This document shows, one piece after another, positions 9,004-19,576 of a stretch of 64,000 nt of DNA (positions within the stretch are counted from its first letter, which is position 1; each line of letters begins with the position of its first letter). The position numbers and the translations under genes are program-made. The notes below the pieces were generated by a model. It had not been told where the DNA came from and searched no databases. It saw nothing but the letters and a program-made list of their open reading frames with translations. The stretch comes from Sporocytophaga sp. (GTDB lineage: Bacteria; Bacteroidota; Bacteroidia; Cytophagales; Cytophagaceae), in assembly GCA_024707265.1 (NCBI GenBank), contig JANQAB010000006.1:5001-69000 (forward strand), read 5' to 3'.

Positions 9004-9424
9004 CTATTCTCCATAATATTCCACAAAGTTTCTCGGTGTCTCATAAAGAGTGATGCAATGCAATCTTGCCTGAGATATAGATTTAATTTCTTTATCAAGA
9101 ATTTTCCAAATCTCCATTGCCAGAATTTCTGTGCTGGCCATTTTCCCAAGCATAAAATCTACATCGAGATTCAAATTTTTATGGTCAAGCTTTTCTATAA
9201 CTTCACTTCGAATGATTTTGCTTAACTTTTTTTAAGTCTATTACAAAACCTGTGTCTGGGTCTGGTGTTCCTTTCACAGTAACAGTCAAATCAAAATTAT
9301 GTCCATGCCAGTTTGAATTCGCACAAGGACCAAATACCTCCTTGTTTTTCTCCTCTGACCAATTAGGATTATACAGCTTATGGGCTGCATTAAAATGTTC
9401 TTTTCGCGAAACGTAAATCATCAA
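9004..9424 (-). CDS. 6-pyruvoyl-tetrahydropterin synthase / QueD family enzyme, one frameshift
   Basis: A T-fold enzyme acting on dihydroneopterin triphosphate, in pterin or queuosine-precursor synthesis. Zinc ligands are seen: the His of FNAAHKLYNP and HGH, with Cys five residues before HGH, followed by PDPDTGFVIDLKKL, KLDHKNLNLDV and the C-terminal TLYETPRN. The C-x5-HGH spacing resembles eukaryotic-type PTPS more than E. coli QueD. The frame breaks in a run of seven T (9227-9233); with six, 139 residues are obtained, the family length. queE lies about 10 kb away at 19577, so a queuosine role is possible but not supported by adjacency. Confidence 0.85.
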
Positions 9425-9443
9425 TCTTTTTCTAACAGATTAT

Positions 9444-10448
9444 TCAGGAAAAGGAATAATTCCTTTTGTGTAGCAAATATACGAAGAAAGGAATTCCCAA
9501 AAACGAAGTAATTATTCCGATTGGCAAACCGGCTGGTGGATAGCCTAATCTGGCCACATAATCACATCCAAGAATAAATAAACCACCTATCCACGAGGCA
9601 TACAGAATATTATACCGTCCGGTAATTCCAAACAAGGCTCTGACAAAGTGAGGAATAAACAAACCGACAAATCCAATAGGGCCGGATGTTGACACTGCAA
9701 ACCCTGTATTTAAACTGATAAAAATCAAAATAAACCATCTGAGTTGTGAAACTTTTAAGCCTAATGTGTATGAGCGACTCTCGCCCAAAAGCAAAATATT
9801 TATGTGTTTTTGGAAAAATAAAAATATAAAGTTTGAAATAACTAAGGTAATGCCTAATAGGGGAATAAAATCCCAACTTGCCCTTTCAAAACTCCCCATA
9901 CTCCAGAAAATTACTGCTTTTAGCTTACTTTCTGTATCAGAAAAAAAGATTAATAAACTGATGAGTGCGACAAGGAAAGAGGACAATGCAACCCCTCCAA
10001 GCAACAATTTAGCAGGATTTATATGCCCTTTTTCATAAGCAAGGGTAATTACTAACAGAGACACTCCCGCTGCACCGGCAAAAGCAAATACAGGTGTCAT
10101 CTGGAATCCGAAAATCGTAAATGGCACTAATCCAATATAAACCAAATTAGCTCCAAGGGAAGCACCAGAAGCTGTTCCCATCAGATATGGATCGGCAAGT
10201 GGATTATTGACCATGATCTGGATTAAATATCCACTAAAGGCAAGCGCTGCACCAACAAGAAAGGCAAGGATTACTCTCGGAAGTCTTAAGTTTATCAGAA
10301 CATAATGAACATCATTACTTCTATCGTAATTGAGGATACATTCTTTCAAATCATTAAGAGTAATGCTGTAAGTCCCTATACTTAGAGAAAAAAACAGTAA
10401 AGCGATCGTGCATATGAACAATAAAGGAACAATCAACTTACCTGGCAT
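9444..10448 (-). CDS. FecCD/BtuC-type ABC transporter permease
   Basis: Inner-membrane permease for iron-chelate or cobalamin import. 334 residues with about ten hydrophobic segments and the family signatures LRLPRVILAFLVGAALAFSGYLIQ (N-terminal) and VSTSGPIGFVGLFIPHFVRALFG (cytoplasmic loop that contacts the ATPase). It overlaps the upstream binding-protein gene by 11 bases, so the two are co-expressed. No ATP-binding subunit follows; the next gene is the PTPS-family gene, so the ATPase must be encoded elsewhere. Confidence 0.92.
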   Translation of the reverse strand: MPGKLIVPLLFICTIALLFFSLSIGTYSITLNDLKECILNYDRSNDVHYVLINLRLPRVILAFLVGAALAFSGYLIQIMVNNPLADPYLMGTASGASLGANLVYIGLVPFTIFGFQMTPVFAFAGAAGVSLLVITLAYEKGHINPAKLLLGGVALSSFLVALISLLIFFSDTESKLKAVIFWSMGSFERASWDFIPLLGITLVISNFIFLFFQKHINILLLGESRSYTLGLKVSQLRWFILIFISLNTGFAVSTSGPIGFVGLFIPHFVRALFGITGRYNILYASWIGGLFILGCDYVARLGYPPAGLPIGIITSFLGIPFFVYLLHKRNYSFS

Positions 10449-11325
10449 TATTCGAAATGTTTTTAAGTTCCATTACAGCTTCTAAAATTCTGGGTCCGGG
10501 CCTGGATTGTAAATCCTCCGTAATCTTGAAGATAGCTTTGTTCCTGTAACAATTCAGCCTTCTCAATTCTGGATAAAGATTAAAAAAATCCTTTTCATAA
10601 TCTCCAAATCCACAAAACATAATGTCAGGATTTTTTGATAAAAGAAATTCCCGGCTCACTTCCGGAGAAGTTTTCTTAAATGAAGAGTCTATAATATTAT
10701 TAAACCCTGCAATTCTGAGTTTATCAGTCATAATGGAATAATATCCATGAACGTAAATTGGAGCATTCCAAATAATATTTATAGCAGAAGGCATTTGCCC
10801 GACATTTTTCCTTAATAAACTATCTTTTACCAGCATCAGTGAATCTACCAGTAAATCAGCTTTTTCTACAACACCGCATATTTTACCAGCTTCTCTTATT
10901 CCTTCAAATACTTCATCTACGGTTTTAAAATTCTGAACATAAACAGGAATACCCAAGGCTTCTATCCTTTCTATGTCATCTATTGAAGTTATACCGTCAA
11001 GAGTTAAAACCAAATCAGGACGAAGCTTTATCAGACCTTCTATATCAAGAGGATAGTTATTTACAACAGGAAGTTTTTCAACAGATATAGGATAGTTGCA
11101 GTTTTGTGTCCTCCCTACCATTTTTTCAGGACATATACTAGCAAGGATTTCAGTGGAAGAAGGACAAAGACCTAGTACACGACTGACATTTACTGGTACA
11201 TGCAGTTCACTGCCAGGACCACTTTCAACATTTTCATTTGAGTTAATAGTCTTTTCCTTATGCGTTTTACATGCAAGGGAAACAGATAAAGAAAAAATCA
11301 GCAATAGCAAATAAACCTTTTTCAC
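10438..11325 (-). CDS. BtuF/FepB-type periplasmic metal-chelate binding lipoprotein
   Basis: Substrate-binding component of the adjacent importer. The N-terminus is a lipoprotein signal (hydrophobic VYLLLLIFSLSV, lipobox SLAC, Cys19). The mature part has the two-lobe helical-backbone pattern of BtuF-like proteins: VLGLCPSSTEILASI, LRPDLVLT, IPVYVQNFKTVDEVFEGI and KNPDIMFCGFGDYE. Its 295 residues fit the family. It is the first gene of the run down to lpxB. Cobalamin is the likeliest ligand, but no cobalamin riboswitch fits in the 75-base upstream gap. Confidence 0.88.
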   Translation of the reverse strand: MKKVYLLLLIFSLSVSLACKTHKEKTINSNENVESGPGSELHVPVNVSRVLGLCPSSTEILASICPEKMVGRTQNCNYPISVEKLPVVNNYPLDIEGLIKLRPDLVLTLDGITSIDDIERIEALGIPVYVQNFKTVDEVFEGIREAGKICGVVEKADLLVDSLMLVKDSLLRKNVGQMPSAINIIWNAPIYVHGYYSIMTDKLRIAGFNNIIDSSFKKTSPEVSREFLLSKNPDIMFCGFGDYEKDFFNLYPELRRLNCYRNKAIFKITEDLQSRPGPRILEAVMELKNISNNAR

Positions 11326-11400
11326 CCTCTATATCGTTCTTTTTTTTGTAAATTTAGCCTTTCTTAAAAATTCACCCTACAAAAAGAAACTATTTGTTTT

Positions 11401-12366
11401 ATGATGGTTGTGACCGGAGCAGCAGGATTTATAGGCAGCTGCCTTATCAGTAAATTAAATGCTGAAAACTTTAATTATATAATTGCTGTAGATGATTTCA
11501 GCAATGAAGAAAAAAATAAAAACCTGGTTGATAAAAAGATACAGGAAAAAGTACACAGAGATGATTTTTTCAACTGGCTTGATAAAAACTATGAACATGT
11601 TGAATTCATCTTTCATATTGGAGCTCGAACAGATACTACAGAATTCAACAAAGAAATATTCGATAAACTCAATGTTGAATATTCTCAAAAAATTTGGAAT
11701 GCATGTGTGAATTACCAAATTCCGTTAGTATATGCATCTTCTGCTGCTACATACGGGCTTGGCGAACTTGGATATGAAGATAATGAAGCGATCATTCCAA
11801 AACTTAAGCCATTAAACCCTTACGGAGATTCCAAGAATGATTTTGATATTTGGGCATTGAATCAACCTAAGAAACCTTTTTTCTGGGCTGGCCTTAAATT
11901 CTTCAATGTTTACGGGCCTAATGAATACCATAAAGGCAGAATGGCCAGTGTCATATTCCATGCTTTCAACCAGATCAGCGCAAGTGACAAGATGAAACTT
12001 TTCAGATCTCATAATCCCGAATTTAAAGATGGTGAACAAATGAGGGATTTTGTCTATGTAAAAGATGTTGTCGAGGTGATCATGTTTCTGATGAGAGACA
12101 GAAAACATTCGGGCATCTATAACCTTGGAAGTGGAAAAGCCAGAACATTTCTTGATCTGACCAAATACACCTTTAAGGCAATGGACAAAAAAGAAGATAT
12201 CAGTTTTGTTGACACTCCGGCAGATATTCGTGACAAATACCAGTATTTTACTGAAGCCAAGATGGAGAAGTTAAAAGCTGCCGGTTATTCAAAACCATTC
12301 CATACCCTTGAAGAAGGTGTTAATGATTATGTTAAGAATTACCTTATCAAGAAAACCTATTATTAA
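11401..12366 (+). CDS. hldD: ADP-L-glycero-D-manno-heptose-6-epimerase
   Basis: Makes the L-glycero form of ADP-heptose for the LPS core. It is an extended SDR: NAD(P)-binding TGAAGFIGSCL at the N-terminus, YASSAATYG, the catalytic YGDSK and the RfaD-specific stretch KFFNVYGPNEYHKGRMASV. 321 residues is normal. A GT9 glycosyltransferase that could use the product lies at 14367-15225. The start at ATG 11401 is followed directly by the Rossmann strand; the second ATG (11404) would serve equally. Confidence 0.93.
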   Translation: MMVVTGAAGFIGSCLISKLNAENFNYIIAVDDFSNEEKNKNLVDKKIQEKVHRDDFFNWLDKNYEHVEFIFHIGARTDTTEFNKEIFDKLNVEYSQKIWNACVNYQIPLVYASSAATYGLGELGYEDNEAIIPKLKPLNPYGDSKNDFDIWALNQPKKPFFWAGLKFFNVYGPNEYHKGRMASVIFHAFNQISASDKMKLFRSHNPEFKDGEQMRDFVYVKDVVEVIMFLMRDRKHSGIYNLGSGKARTFLDLTKYTFKAMDKKEDISFVDTPADIRDKYQYFTEAKMEKLKAAGYSKPFHTLEEGVNDYVKNYLIKKTYY

Positions 12367-12395
12367 AATAAAAAATAGCAGAAAGCTTAATTCTG

Positions 12396-13634
12396 ATGGA
12401 TCCTCAAAGTCTTTTATATATTATTCTTGGAATATTAACTTTTGATTTTGTACTTGAACAGGTACTTGATTATTTAAATCTTAAACATCAAAAAACAGAT
12501 TTACCTGAGGAATTAAAAGACTTATATACTGAAGAAGAGTTTAAGAAGGCACAGGATTATTATAAAGCCAATGCCAGATTCAGTTTTTTATCCAGCACAT
12601 TAGGCTTTCTGCTTATTATCATTGTTATTCTCACAGGAGCTTTTGGATGGCTGGACAAACAATTAAGTTTAAAATTTCAGAATCCAACGGCATTAGCATT
12701 AGTATTCTTTGGGATACTCTTTCTTTTTTCAGATATCATCAATATCCCTTTTTCATTGTATAAGACTTTTATTATTGAAGAAAGATTCGGATTTAACAAA
12801 ACCACCATCAAGACATACCTCCTGGACAAATTAAAAGGATATTTTATTGGTGGTGTTTTGGGTGGTTTACTGATATGGCTTTTTATCTTCATGGTTACGA
12901 CTATTGGACCAGGCTTCTGGCTTTACTTCTGGATTATTTTATCGGTAGTAATGCTTGTGATCAATATGTTTTATACAAGTATATTTGTCCCGCTTTTCAA
13001 CAAGCTTACTCCTCTTGAGGCTGGAGATCTCAGAAATTCTATAGAAGAATATAGCAAAATCAATAACTTCTCTTTAACCAATATCTTTGTCATTGATGGA
13101 TCCAAAAGATCTTCTAAAGCAAATGCATTTTTCTCCGGTATCGGACCAAAGAAAAAAGTGGTACTTTATGACACGCTGATTAACAATCATACTAAAGAAG
13201 AGCTCGTTGCCGTGTTAGCGCATGAGATCGGACATTTCAAGAAAAAACATATTATCACAGGACTAATCCTTGGGATTATACAAACCGGATTTATGCTTTT
13301 CCTTCTCTCCTACTTCATCTTTAATAAAAATTTATCAGAGGCTTTGGGGGCTGATCATTTAGCAATCCACATTAACTTAATTGCCTTCGGAATTTTATAT
13401 ACTCCGATTTCCCACATTACAGGTCTTTTAATGAATATTGTTTCGAGGAAAAATGAATATGAAGCAGATCGTTTTGCTGCAGAAACCTATAGTAGTATAG
13501 CTCTTCAAGAAGCCTTGAAAAAACTATCAACCAAAAACCTAAGCAACCTTACTCCGCATCCGGCTTATGTGTTTATGCATTATTCACATCCTCCTTTATT
13601 ATATAGATTGAGGGCTCTAAAGCAAGTTCAATAA
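12396..13634 (+). CDS. M48 family metalloprotease (Ste24/CAAX-protease type)
   Basis: Integral-membrane zinc metalloprotease. 412 residues with several membrane segments. The zinc motif HEIGH lies near residue 275 (LAHEIGHFKKKHI) and the third ligand in NEYEADRFA, as in Ste24/HtpX relatives. The N-terminal arrangement, including EERFGFNKTT, is that of the full-length Ste24 type. Substrates in bacteria are not known from sequence; quality control of membrane proteins is the usual suggestion. It follows hldD by 29 bases and may share its transcript. Confidence 0.92.
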   Translation: MDPQSLLYIILGILTFDFVLEQVLDYLNLKHQKTDLPEELKDLYTEEEFKKAQDYYKANARFSFLSSTLGFLLIIIVILTGAFGWLDKQLSLKFQNPTALALVFFGILFLFSDIINIPFSLYKTFIIEERFGFNKTTIKTYLLDKLKGYFIGGVLGGLLIWLFIFMVTTIGPGFWLYFWIILSVVMLVINMFYTSIFVPLFNKLTPLEAGDLRNSIEEYSKINNFSLTNIFVIDGSKRSSKANAFFSGIGPKKKVVLYDTLINNHTKEELVAVLAHEIGHFKKKHIITGLILGIIQTGFMLFLLSYFIFNKNLSEALGADHLAIHINLIAFGILYTPISHITGLLMNIVSRKNEYEADRFAAETYSSIALQEALKKLSTKNLSNLTPHPAYVFMHYSHPPLLYRLRALKQVQ

Positions 13635-13815
13635 ATTATTCATTAATGAAATTATTACTTATAGATAATTTCACAAGCTGTGAGACTTACAAAGCTGATT
13701 GCATAAAACGTTAAAAATTTAAAGCAAGATTCTTTATTTAATCTTTTTCAGAACAAACTATATTGAAACTAATTATTGCTTTATTGTTTTCGATTTCAGC
13801 AAAAAATAAAACTTT

Positions 13816-14346
13816 ATGAAACTTGCCAGAACTATACTCCTTTCTTTACTGGGTTTTCTGCTTTTAATCTTTATCGTAGCACTATTCTTTCCTAAAACTT
13901 ATTCAGTTCAGCGAAGTATTGTAATCAAGCAACCCGCGGAAAAGCTATACAAAGAAATTTCTGATTACAACGATTTTAAAGACTGGAATCCCTGGTCTGA
14001 AAGTGATCCCACAACTAAGAAAATTGTAGAAGGGCAACCTTCAAAGTCAGGTCACAAATATAGTTGGGAAGGTGAAAAAACAGGTAAAGGCTACATGATC
14101 ATTACAGAGACAAAGAGACCTACCATGATTCATTCAAAGCTTTCAACTCTGACACCTATGGAATCTGAATCTGAGGTTTATTTTACTATTGAACCAGTTG
14201 AAGGAGGCACCAAAGTGACCTGGAAAAATGAAGGGAATTTAGATTATCCTATTGGAAGATATTTGGGTTTTATGGTAAAAGACATGCTTGAAAAAGATTT
14301 TGACAAAGGATTGGAAAATCTTAAACAGTATGCAGAGAAGCATTAA
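13816..14346 (+). CDS. SRPBCC (START-like) family protein with N-terminal membrane anchor
   Basis: 176 residues. One hydrophobic segment (LSLLGFLLLIFIVALFF) is followed by the motif VQRSIVIKQPAEKLYKEISDYNDFKDWNPW, typical of the polyketide-cyclase/START superfamily, and GTKVTWKNEGN near the end. The fold binds small hydrophobic ligands; the ligand here is unknown. The 180 bases before it hold no gene that I can see. It converges with the GT9 gene. Confidence 0.8.
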   Translation: MKLARTILLSLLGFLLLIFIVALFFPKTYSVQRSIVIKQPAEKLYKEISDYNDFKDWNPWSESDPTTKKIVEGQPSKSGHKYSWEGEKTGKGYMIITETKRPTMIHSKLSTLTPMESESEVYFTIEPVEGGTKVTWKNEGNLDYPIGRYLGFMVKDMLEKDFDKGLENLKQYAEKH

Positions 14347-14366
14347 TACCCCTCTGCCTATGTTTA

Positions 14367-15225
14367 TTATGTCAATTTGATATCATGAGATAACAGCCTT
14401 AATGCATTCAAAACATATTCAGTGGTATGAAGGGAACATTTAGGAATCCCCTCAGGTCCGACTAATCGGCAATCTTTTCCCCGGCTGCTAACCACTTCAT
14501 GATAACATCCTGCATATTCACAAGGTTGCTGCAGAAATATTTTATTCTTATGATCCAGGTGTCTGTATTCCGGATTGACTGACCCAAAAAATATGGCAGA
14601 AGGTATCTCAAAACACCCTGCTATATGACTTGGTCCTGAATCCAGTCCTACAAATAAGGAGGCATTATAAACAAGTGACATCACCTCTCTCATATCCCTT
14701 GTTTTATACCATTCTCCATAAAGGTCTTCTCCATTTTTAGATATCTGAATTACTTTCAACCCTAACCCTTGAATATATTTAACAACTTCTTTCCAATCTA
14801 TTCCATAAATATTTCTATGATTTAATGGATTTTTGTCGATATGAAGCACTGCATAATTCTCAGGAATCATTCTTTTCTTCTCTTCTTCGGATAAATATAT
14901 TTTCGGAAGAGATAAAGATTCATCTTTAATTTTTGCTGCTTTGAAGTAAGCTTTTAAAACATGTGTTTTAGGTGATTTTTCATATGCCATGTCCAGCTTA
15001 ATTATCTTCTTTGCAAACCCCAGGAAAGGCAATACTTTCAGCAAATTCTTTTTTCCATTTAGGGACAGGCTTATTTAAAAGAAGATATGGACTGGGATAA
15101 TTCTCAAAAACCTCTGGATAATTGGTTATAACATTCACATACTGGTTCTTTGAAACGAGATAACGGATTACAGGCTCTGTCCATAAAACATCTCCGAATG
15201 CATTAGCCCTATAGATATGAATCAT
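14367..15225 (-). CDS. Glycosyltransferase family 9 (heptosyltransferase-like), one frameshift
   Basis: A GT9 enzyme that adds a sugar, probably heptose, to LPS core. The start IHIYRANAFGDVLWTEPVIRYL is the GT9 N-terminal acceptor loop, and VGLDSGPSHIAGCFEIPSAIFFGSV is the C-terminal nucleotide-sugar site. The frame breaks in a run of six T (15049-15054); with five, KWKKNLLKVLPFLGFAKK reads through and the protein is 285 residues. I take ATG 15225 as start because the family motif begins there; a longer frame to 15285 is unlikely. hldD nearby supplies a fitting donor pathway. Confidence 0.82.
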
Positions 15226-15407
15226 GCTCTTAAAACAAAAAATGTAGTTGCTTGATAAATTGATAATATTATTGATAACGATCAAAAATAAATATAATGT
15301 AAATATTCTTTACAGAAAAACGAACAGAATTTAAAATCCTTCTTCTAGTATTCTCTATGACTAAAAGAAGATCGTAAATAAAATTATACCACCTAAATTA
15401 AGAGGTT

Positions 15408-17482
15408 TCAAATAAATTCTTTTTGCTTTGAATAGGTTAATAAATCATTGATCCCTTCTGAAATTTTTAGAATATCCGGCAATACAGCATTTTCTAATCC
15501 AATATTTACCGGTAATCCAGGAACATTCAAGGCCCCGACTGTATAAATAGGCGCTTTCAGATATTCAAAACAGAATTTCTGAATACGACCAGCAAGTGCT
15601 TGAATAAATGAATTTTCCACAGAGGCCTCACTTAATAACAAACACCTTCCTGATCTTTTAACCGCCTTAAAAATCAAACTTTCATCTAATGGATATAATG
15701 TCCTGAGGTCAATGATTTCAACTTTATCCTTGAAGAGTTGGGCTGCTTCTTTTGCCCAGTAAACTCCAAGTCCATAAGTAATGATAGTAACACACTCCGG
15801 ATTTTCAGTTTGTAATACCAGATTAGCCTTTCCTAGTGGGAGTACGTAGTCTGCATCTGGCTCGACCATAATTGCATCTTGAGTTCCGGGAATTTTACTT
15901 CTATAAAGTCCCTTATGCTCCAGCATAATAACTGGGTTCGGGTCTATAAATGCAGCTTTCATCAACCCTTTGATATCCGCAGCATTCGAGGGATAAACTA
16001 CCTTTATACCTTTTATTGTCAACAGTAAGGATTCAATACATCCGGAATGGTAAGGGCCTCCTCCAATGCTTGTTCCTACGGGTATTCTTATCAAAGTTCT
16101 TATAGGAAATTTGCCATTGCTGAGATAGCAAGACTTTGACACTTCCGTAATCAGTTGATTCATTCCCGGATATAAATAGTCAGCAAATTGAATTTCGACA
16201 ATCGGCTTAACTCCAATTGCAGAAAGACCTGCTGTCGATCCTATGATAAAGGCCTCCTGTATTGGTGTATTAAAGACACGATCATTACCAAATTTACTTT
16301 CAAGTGTTGCTGCTTCACCAAACATCCCCCCCAGTCTTTTTTCCGACATCCTGACCGTAATAAATACATTCAGGGTTTGCTTCCATAATCTCTTCAACTG
16401 CATGTAATGCACTTTCAACCATAGAAACCTTAGACTTATTCGCAGGAGTACGATTACCTTTCTCAACAAATGCAGTAGTGGGTGCAAAGACGTTATCCAA
16501 GACAGTTATCGGATCCGGATCGTCAGCATTCTGTGCTTTCTTAAAACTATCAAGAACTTCATTTAATGCTTTTGTCTCCAATCGCTTCAATTCATCTTCA
16601 GGAACACCCATCTCAATCAGCCTGCGTTTCAATTTAAATGCAGGATCATTCATGGCGTGTCTGGCAAGATTGTCCTCGCTTCTATATACTTCCATACGGA
16701 CATTGGAATTGTGATGTCCAAGCAAAGGAACAGTAGCATGTACAAGTATAGGAGATCTCTTCGAACGAACATAATTCAATGCCTTGGTCATTCCTTCAAA
16801 AGACTCTTCAAAGTCACTTCCATCAATATGCATTCTGTTAAGCCCTTTAAAACCTCCTGCAAAATCATAGGCATCCATTGCTCTGCTTTCCTCGCTGGTG
16901 ACTGAAATACCCCAGCTATTGTCCTGTACCAGAAACAAAATTGGTAATTGTTTTAAGGTTGCAAATTGTAATGCTTCACTCACTTCTCCTTCTGTCATGC
17001 TATCATCCCCTAAGGAACATACCACAACAGGTGCCTCATTGGCTGGTCCTTTTTTTTAACAACGGAGATTGAATCTTCTCAAAGTATTGCATTCCCAATG
17101 CAACACCTGTAGCAGGAATGGTTTGCATACCTGTAGCACTGCTTTGATGTGGGATCTTTGGTTTGTCCTCCCTTTTGCTGCTTGGGTGACAATAATAGGT
17201 TCTACCTGCAGAAAACGGATCATCCTTTTTAGCCAGAAGCTGAAGCATCAATTCATAAGGAGTAAATCCCATAGACAGCATTAAACTATCATCCCGATAA
17301 TATGGTGTAACAAAATCACAAGGTAATAGCTGAAGTCCTGTAGCAATCTGAATAGCTTCATGTCCTCTGGAAGAAGCATAAATATATCTGAAAATTTCTC
17401 TTTCACGGTCGTATAGCTTAGACATGTGAATTGAAAGCTGTATATATTTATATGCAGATAATAATAATTGCTTCTTTTCCAT
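15408..17482 (-). CDS. 2-oxoacid dehydrogenase E1, fused alpha and beta subunits, two frameshifts
   Basis: Thiamine-diphosphate decarboxylase of a 2-oxoacid dehydrogenase complex (branched-chain type most likely). The alpha half has SSRGHEAIQIATG, TPYYRDDSLML and the ThDP motif GDDSMTEGEVSEA...QDNSWG; the beta half has FNTPIQEAFIIGSTAGLSA, VEIQFADYLYPGMNQ and VYPSNAADIKGL. Two frame breaks split it: eight T at 17050-17057 (seven expected) and seven C at 16326-16332 (six expected). Corrected, it is one 690-residue chain, the size of the fused E1 known in Bacteroidota. pdhC at 35443 is a possible E2 partner. Confidence 0.88.
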
Positions 17483-17603
17483 AGGGTAGAATAATATTAA
17501 AAGTTATAGAGTTTATAGCTCTTATATATTAGACTTCCAATAGGATAAATTTGTTGGAAAAAATATGCGGTCGCTTTTTCAGCAAAAAAAAATCTAAAAA
17601 ACT

Positions 17604-17634
17604 AAAAAAAAACTCCGGTAATCCGGAGTTCTTT
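17604..17634 (-). terminator. Terminator after the PorE-like gene
   Basis: Stem AACTCCGG (17611-17618) / CCGGAGTT (17623-17630) with a four-base loop. On the minus strand it is followed by a T run (plus-strand A at 17604-17612). It lies 12 bases after the stop of the gene at 17646. Confidence 0.8.
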
Positions 17635-17645
17635 AGATGATTGAT

Positions 17646-19569
17646 CTATAAAATTTTAAACTCTATCCTTCGGTTAACTTGCCTGTTTTCATCTGAAGTA
17701 TTTGGTAACAAAGGAACAGTTTCCCCATAACCTTTATATTTCATTCTTGGAGCTGCTACACCCGATTTTACTAAATAATCAAATACTGATTTGGCCCTAT
17801 TCGTACTTAAGGTAAGATTATCTTTATCGGCACCTACATCATCCGTATGCCCCCCAAATTCTATATTCACTTTAGGATTTTGCTTTAAGAATATACTGAT
17901 TTTATCCAGCTCTGTTTTTGACTTCTCCTCAAGTGCAAAAGAACCTGAAGGGAAAAATATATTATTCAAAACAACAGCTGCACCTGATTTCACTGGATCC
18001 AGATAAACATCTAAAGCAAGAGCATCAAACACTTTCGGGTTATTAAAATCAAAATGTACACTTTTAAACATATAACCTGGCTTGCTAACATGCAAGGCAT
18101 ACTCTGACCCTTCTGTTAATACGATTAGATAACCACCGTTAATGCTATCAGATTTTACCCATTGATTAACCTTTCCTGTTTTCAAATCAACAAGTTCAAT
18201 TTTTGCTCCCAGTGGTTTTTTAGTAACAGCATCAAATATTTTTCCTTTGGAATAAGTACTCTTGTGCTTTTCCTGAATTTGCTCAGGAACATCAAATTCA
18301 TAAAGAAATGCTTTGGATACACGCATATCCTTTTTCTCATATACAGTGTAAAATCCCTTTTTGCTGTCGCAGGTAATAAATATGGTAGCATCGTTGCTAG
18401 GACCATTAAGAGGATATCCCAGGTTTACAGGTTCAGACCAGCTTGAATCTTTTAACTCTGAAGTAAAGATATCTAACCCTCCCATTCCCAGATGATAAGA
18501 GGATGAGAAATAGAGGCTTTTACCATTCGCATGAATAAAGGGCGCCACTTCTCTACCTGAAGTATTTACTGGTTTTCCAAGGTTTTTGGCTGGAGACCAT
18601 TCGCCATTTTCATCCATCTTAGTGAACCAGATATCTTCTTTTCCAAAACCTCCCCTTCTGAGAGAAGAAAAATAAATAGTTTTGCCATCAGCAGAAATCG
18701 TGGGTTCGGATTCCCATGTAGGAGAATTGATATTTCCACCTAGATTTATAGGTTCGGTCCATGCATCTCCGTTTTTATACGATATATATAGATCGCATGA
18801 GCCAAAACCGTCTTGCCTGTTACATGATGTAAACACAAGCACTTTGCCATCTCCTGACAAGGTAGCTGCGCCTTCATTAAACTTTGTATTGATATTAGTT
18901 GAAATGGAATAAGGATCGGACCATTCACCATTTACTTTATCAGAGACAACAATATCCTCATCGTCTTTTTTGAGTGAGACCATCTTTTTTATAATAGATG
19001 ATTGTTTGCTGATCGGCAGTAAGGACAGGATATCCATGAATATAAAACCTGTTAATTTTAGGGCTCATCACGACAGGTTTAAACGGCAATGGATTCTGCT
19101 TAGCCTTAATACCGAACTCAACCTTAGCCAAGAGCTGGGTAGCTTCCTCAGTTATTTTTTTGTCATTAGGTTTCAGGTCCAGCATCATCTGAAAATACTT
19201 TTTGGCAGATTCATAATCACCATCGTTAAAGTAAAATTCAGCTGCAGTATAGTATCCGAAATAAAATCTTTTATCATTTGGCAAGATAGCGGCTGCTTTA
19301 TAAAAATGCTGCTTTCCTTCTTCTGTATTTCCAAGTAGCTTTAATATGCCACCAAGTTTATAGTGGGCTTCCACAAACTGAGGGTCTTTAGCAATAGAAG
19401 CCTCAAGTGCTCTTATGGCTTCGTTAAACTTACGGAGACGGACAAGCTCTTCAGCTTCCTGAAAAAGACTAATGGCTTTTTTATTTGTAGAGCTATAGTT
19501 TTGACCGAAAGTAGCAGATAAAGAGAAAAATAGAAGAAACAGAAAAGAAAAGAAGATCTTTGATTTCAT
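17646..19569 (-). CDS. PorE-like outer-membrane protein: TPR, beta-propeller, CRD, OmpA domain; one frameshift
   Basis: 640 residues after correction. A signal peptide (FFSFLFLLFFSLSATFG) leads into TPR repeats (about 30-165; EAHYKLGGILKLLGNTEEGKQHFYKA), PD40/WD40-type propeller blades (about 195-400; repeated GKTIYFSS, LYFSSSYHLGMGGLDIF), a carboxypeptidase-regulatory-like domain (GKIFDAVTKKPLGAKIELVD) and an OmpA C-terminal peptidoglycan-binding domain (GHTDDVGADKDNLTLSTNRAKSV, NRQVNRRIEF). This order matches PorE of the type IX secretion system, but many Bacteroidota paralogs share it. The frame breaks in six T at 18966-18971 (five expected), within the first propeller blade. Confidence 0.82.
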
Positions 19570-19576
19570 AGATTCA

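Noticed and set aside
8992..9225. Plus-strand frame opposite the PTPS gene
   Set aside because: It exists because the real minus-strand gene is frame-broken there; the minus frame carries the conserved motifs.
11326..11400. Cobalamin riboswitch upstream of the BtuF-like gene
   Set aside because: The gap is too short and shows no B12-box-like sequence.
15226..15407. Possible small gene or RNA between GT9 and E1
   Set aside because: AT-rich, no motif or stable structure that I can support.
16315..17025. Separate E1 alpha fragment with its own start (MVCSLGDD)
   Set aside because: The internal Met lies inside the thiamine-binding domain; the frame belongs to the fused E1.
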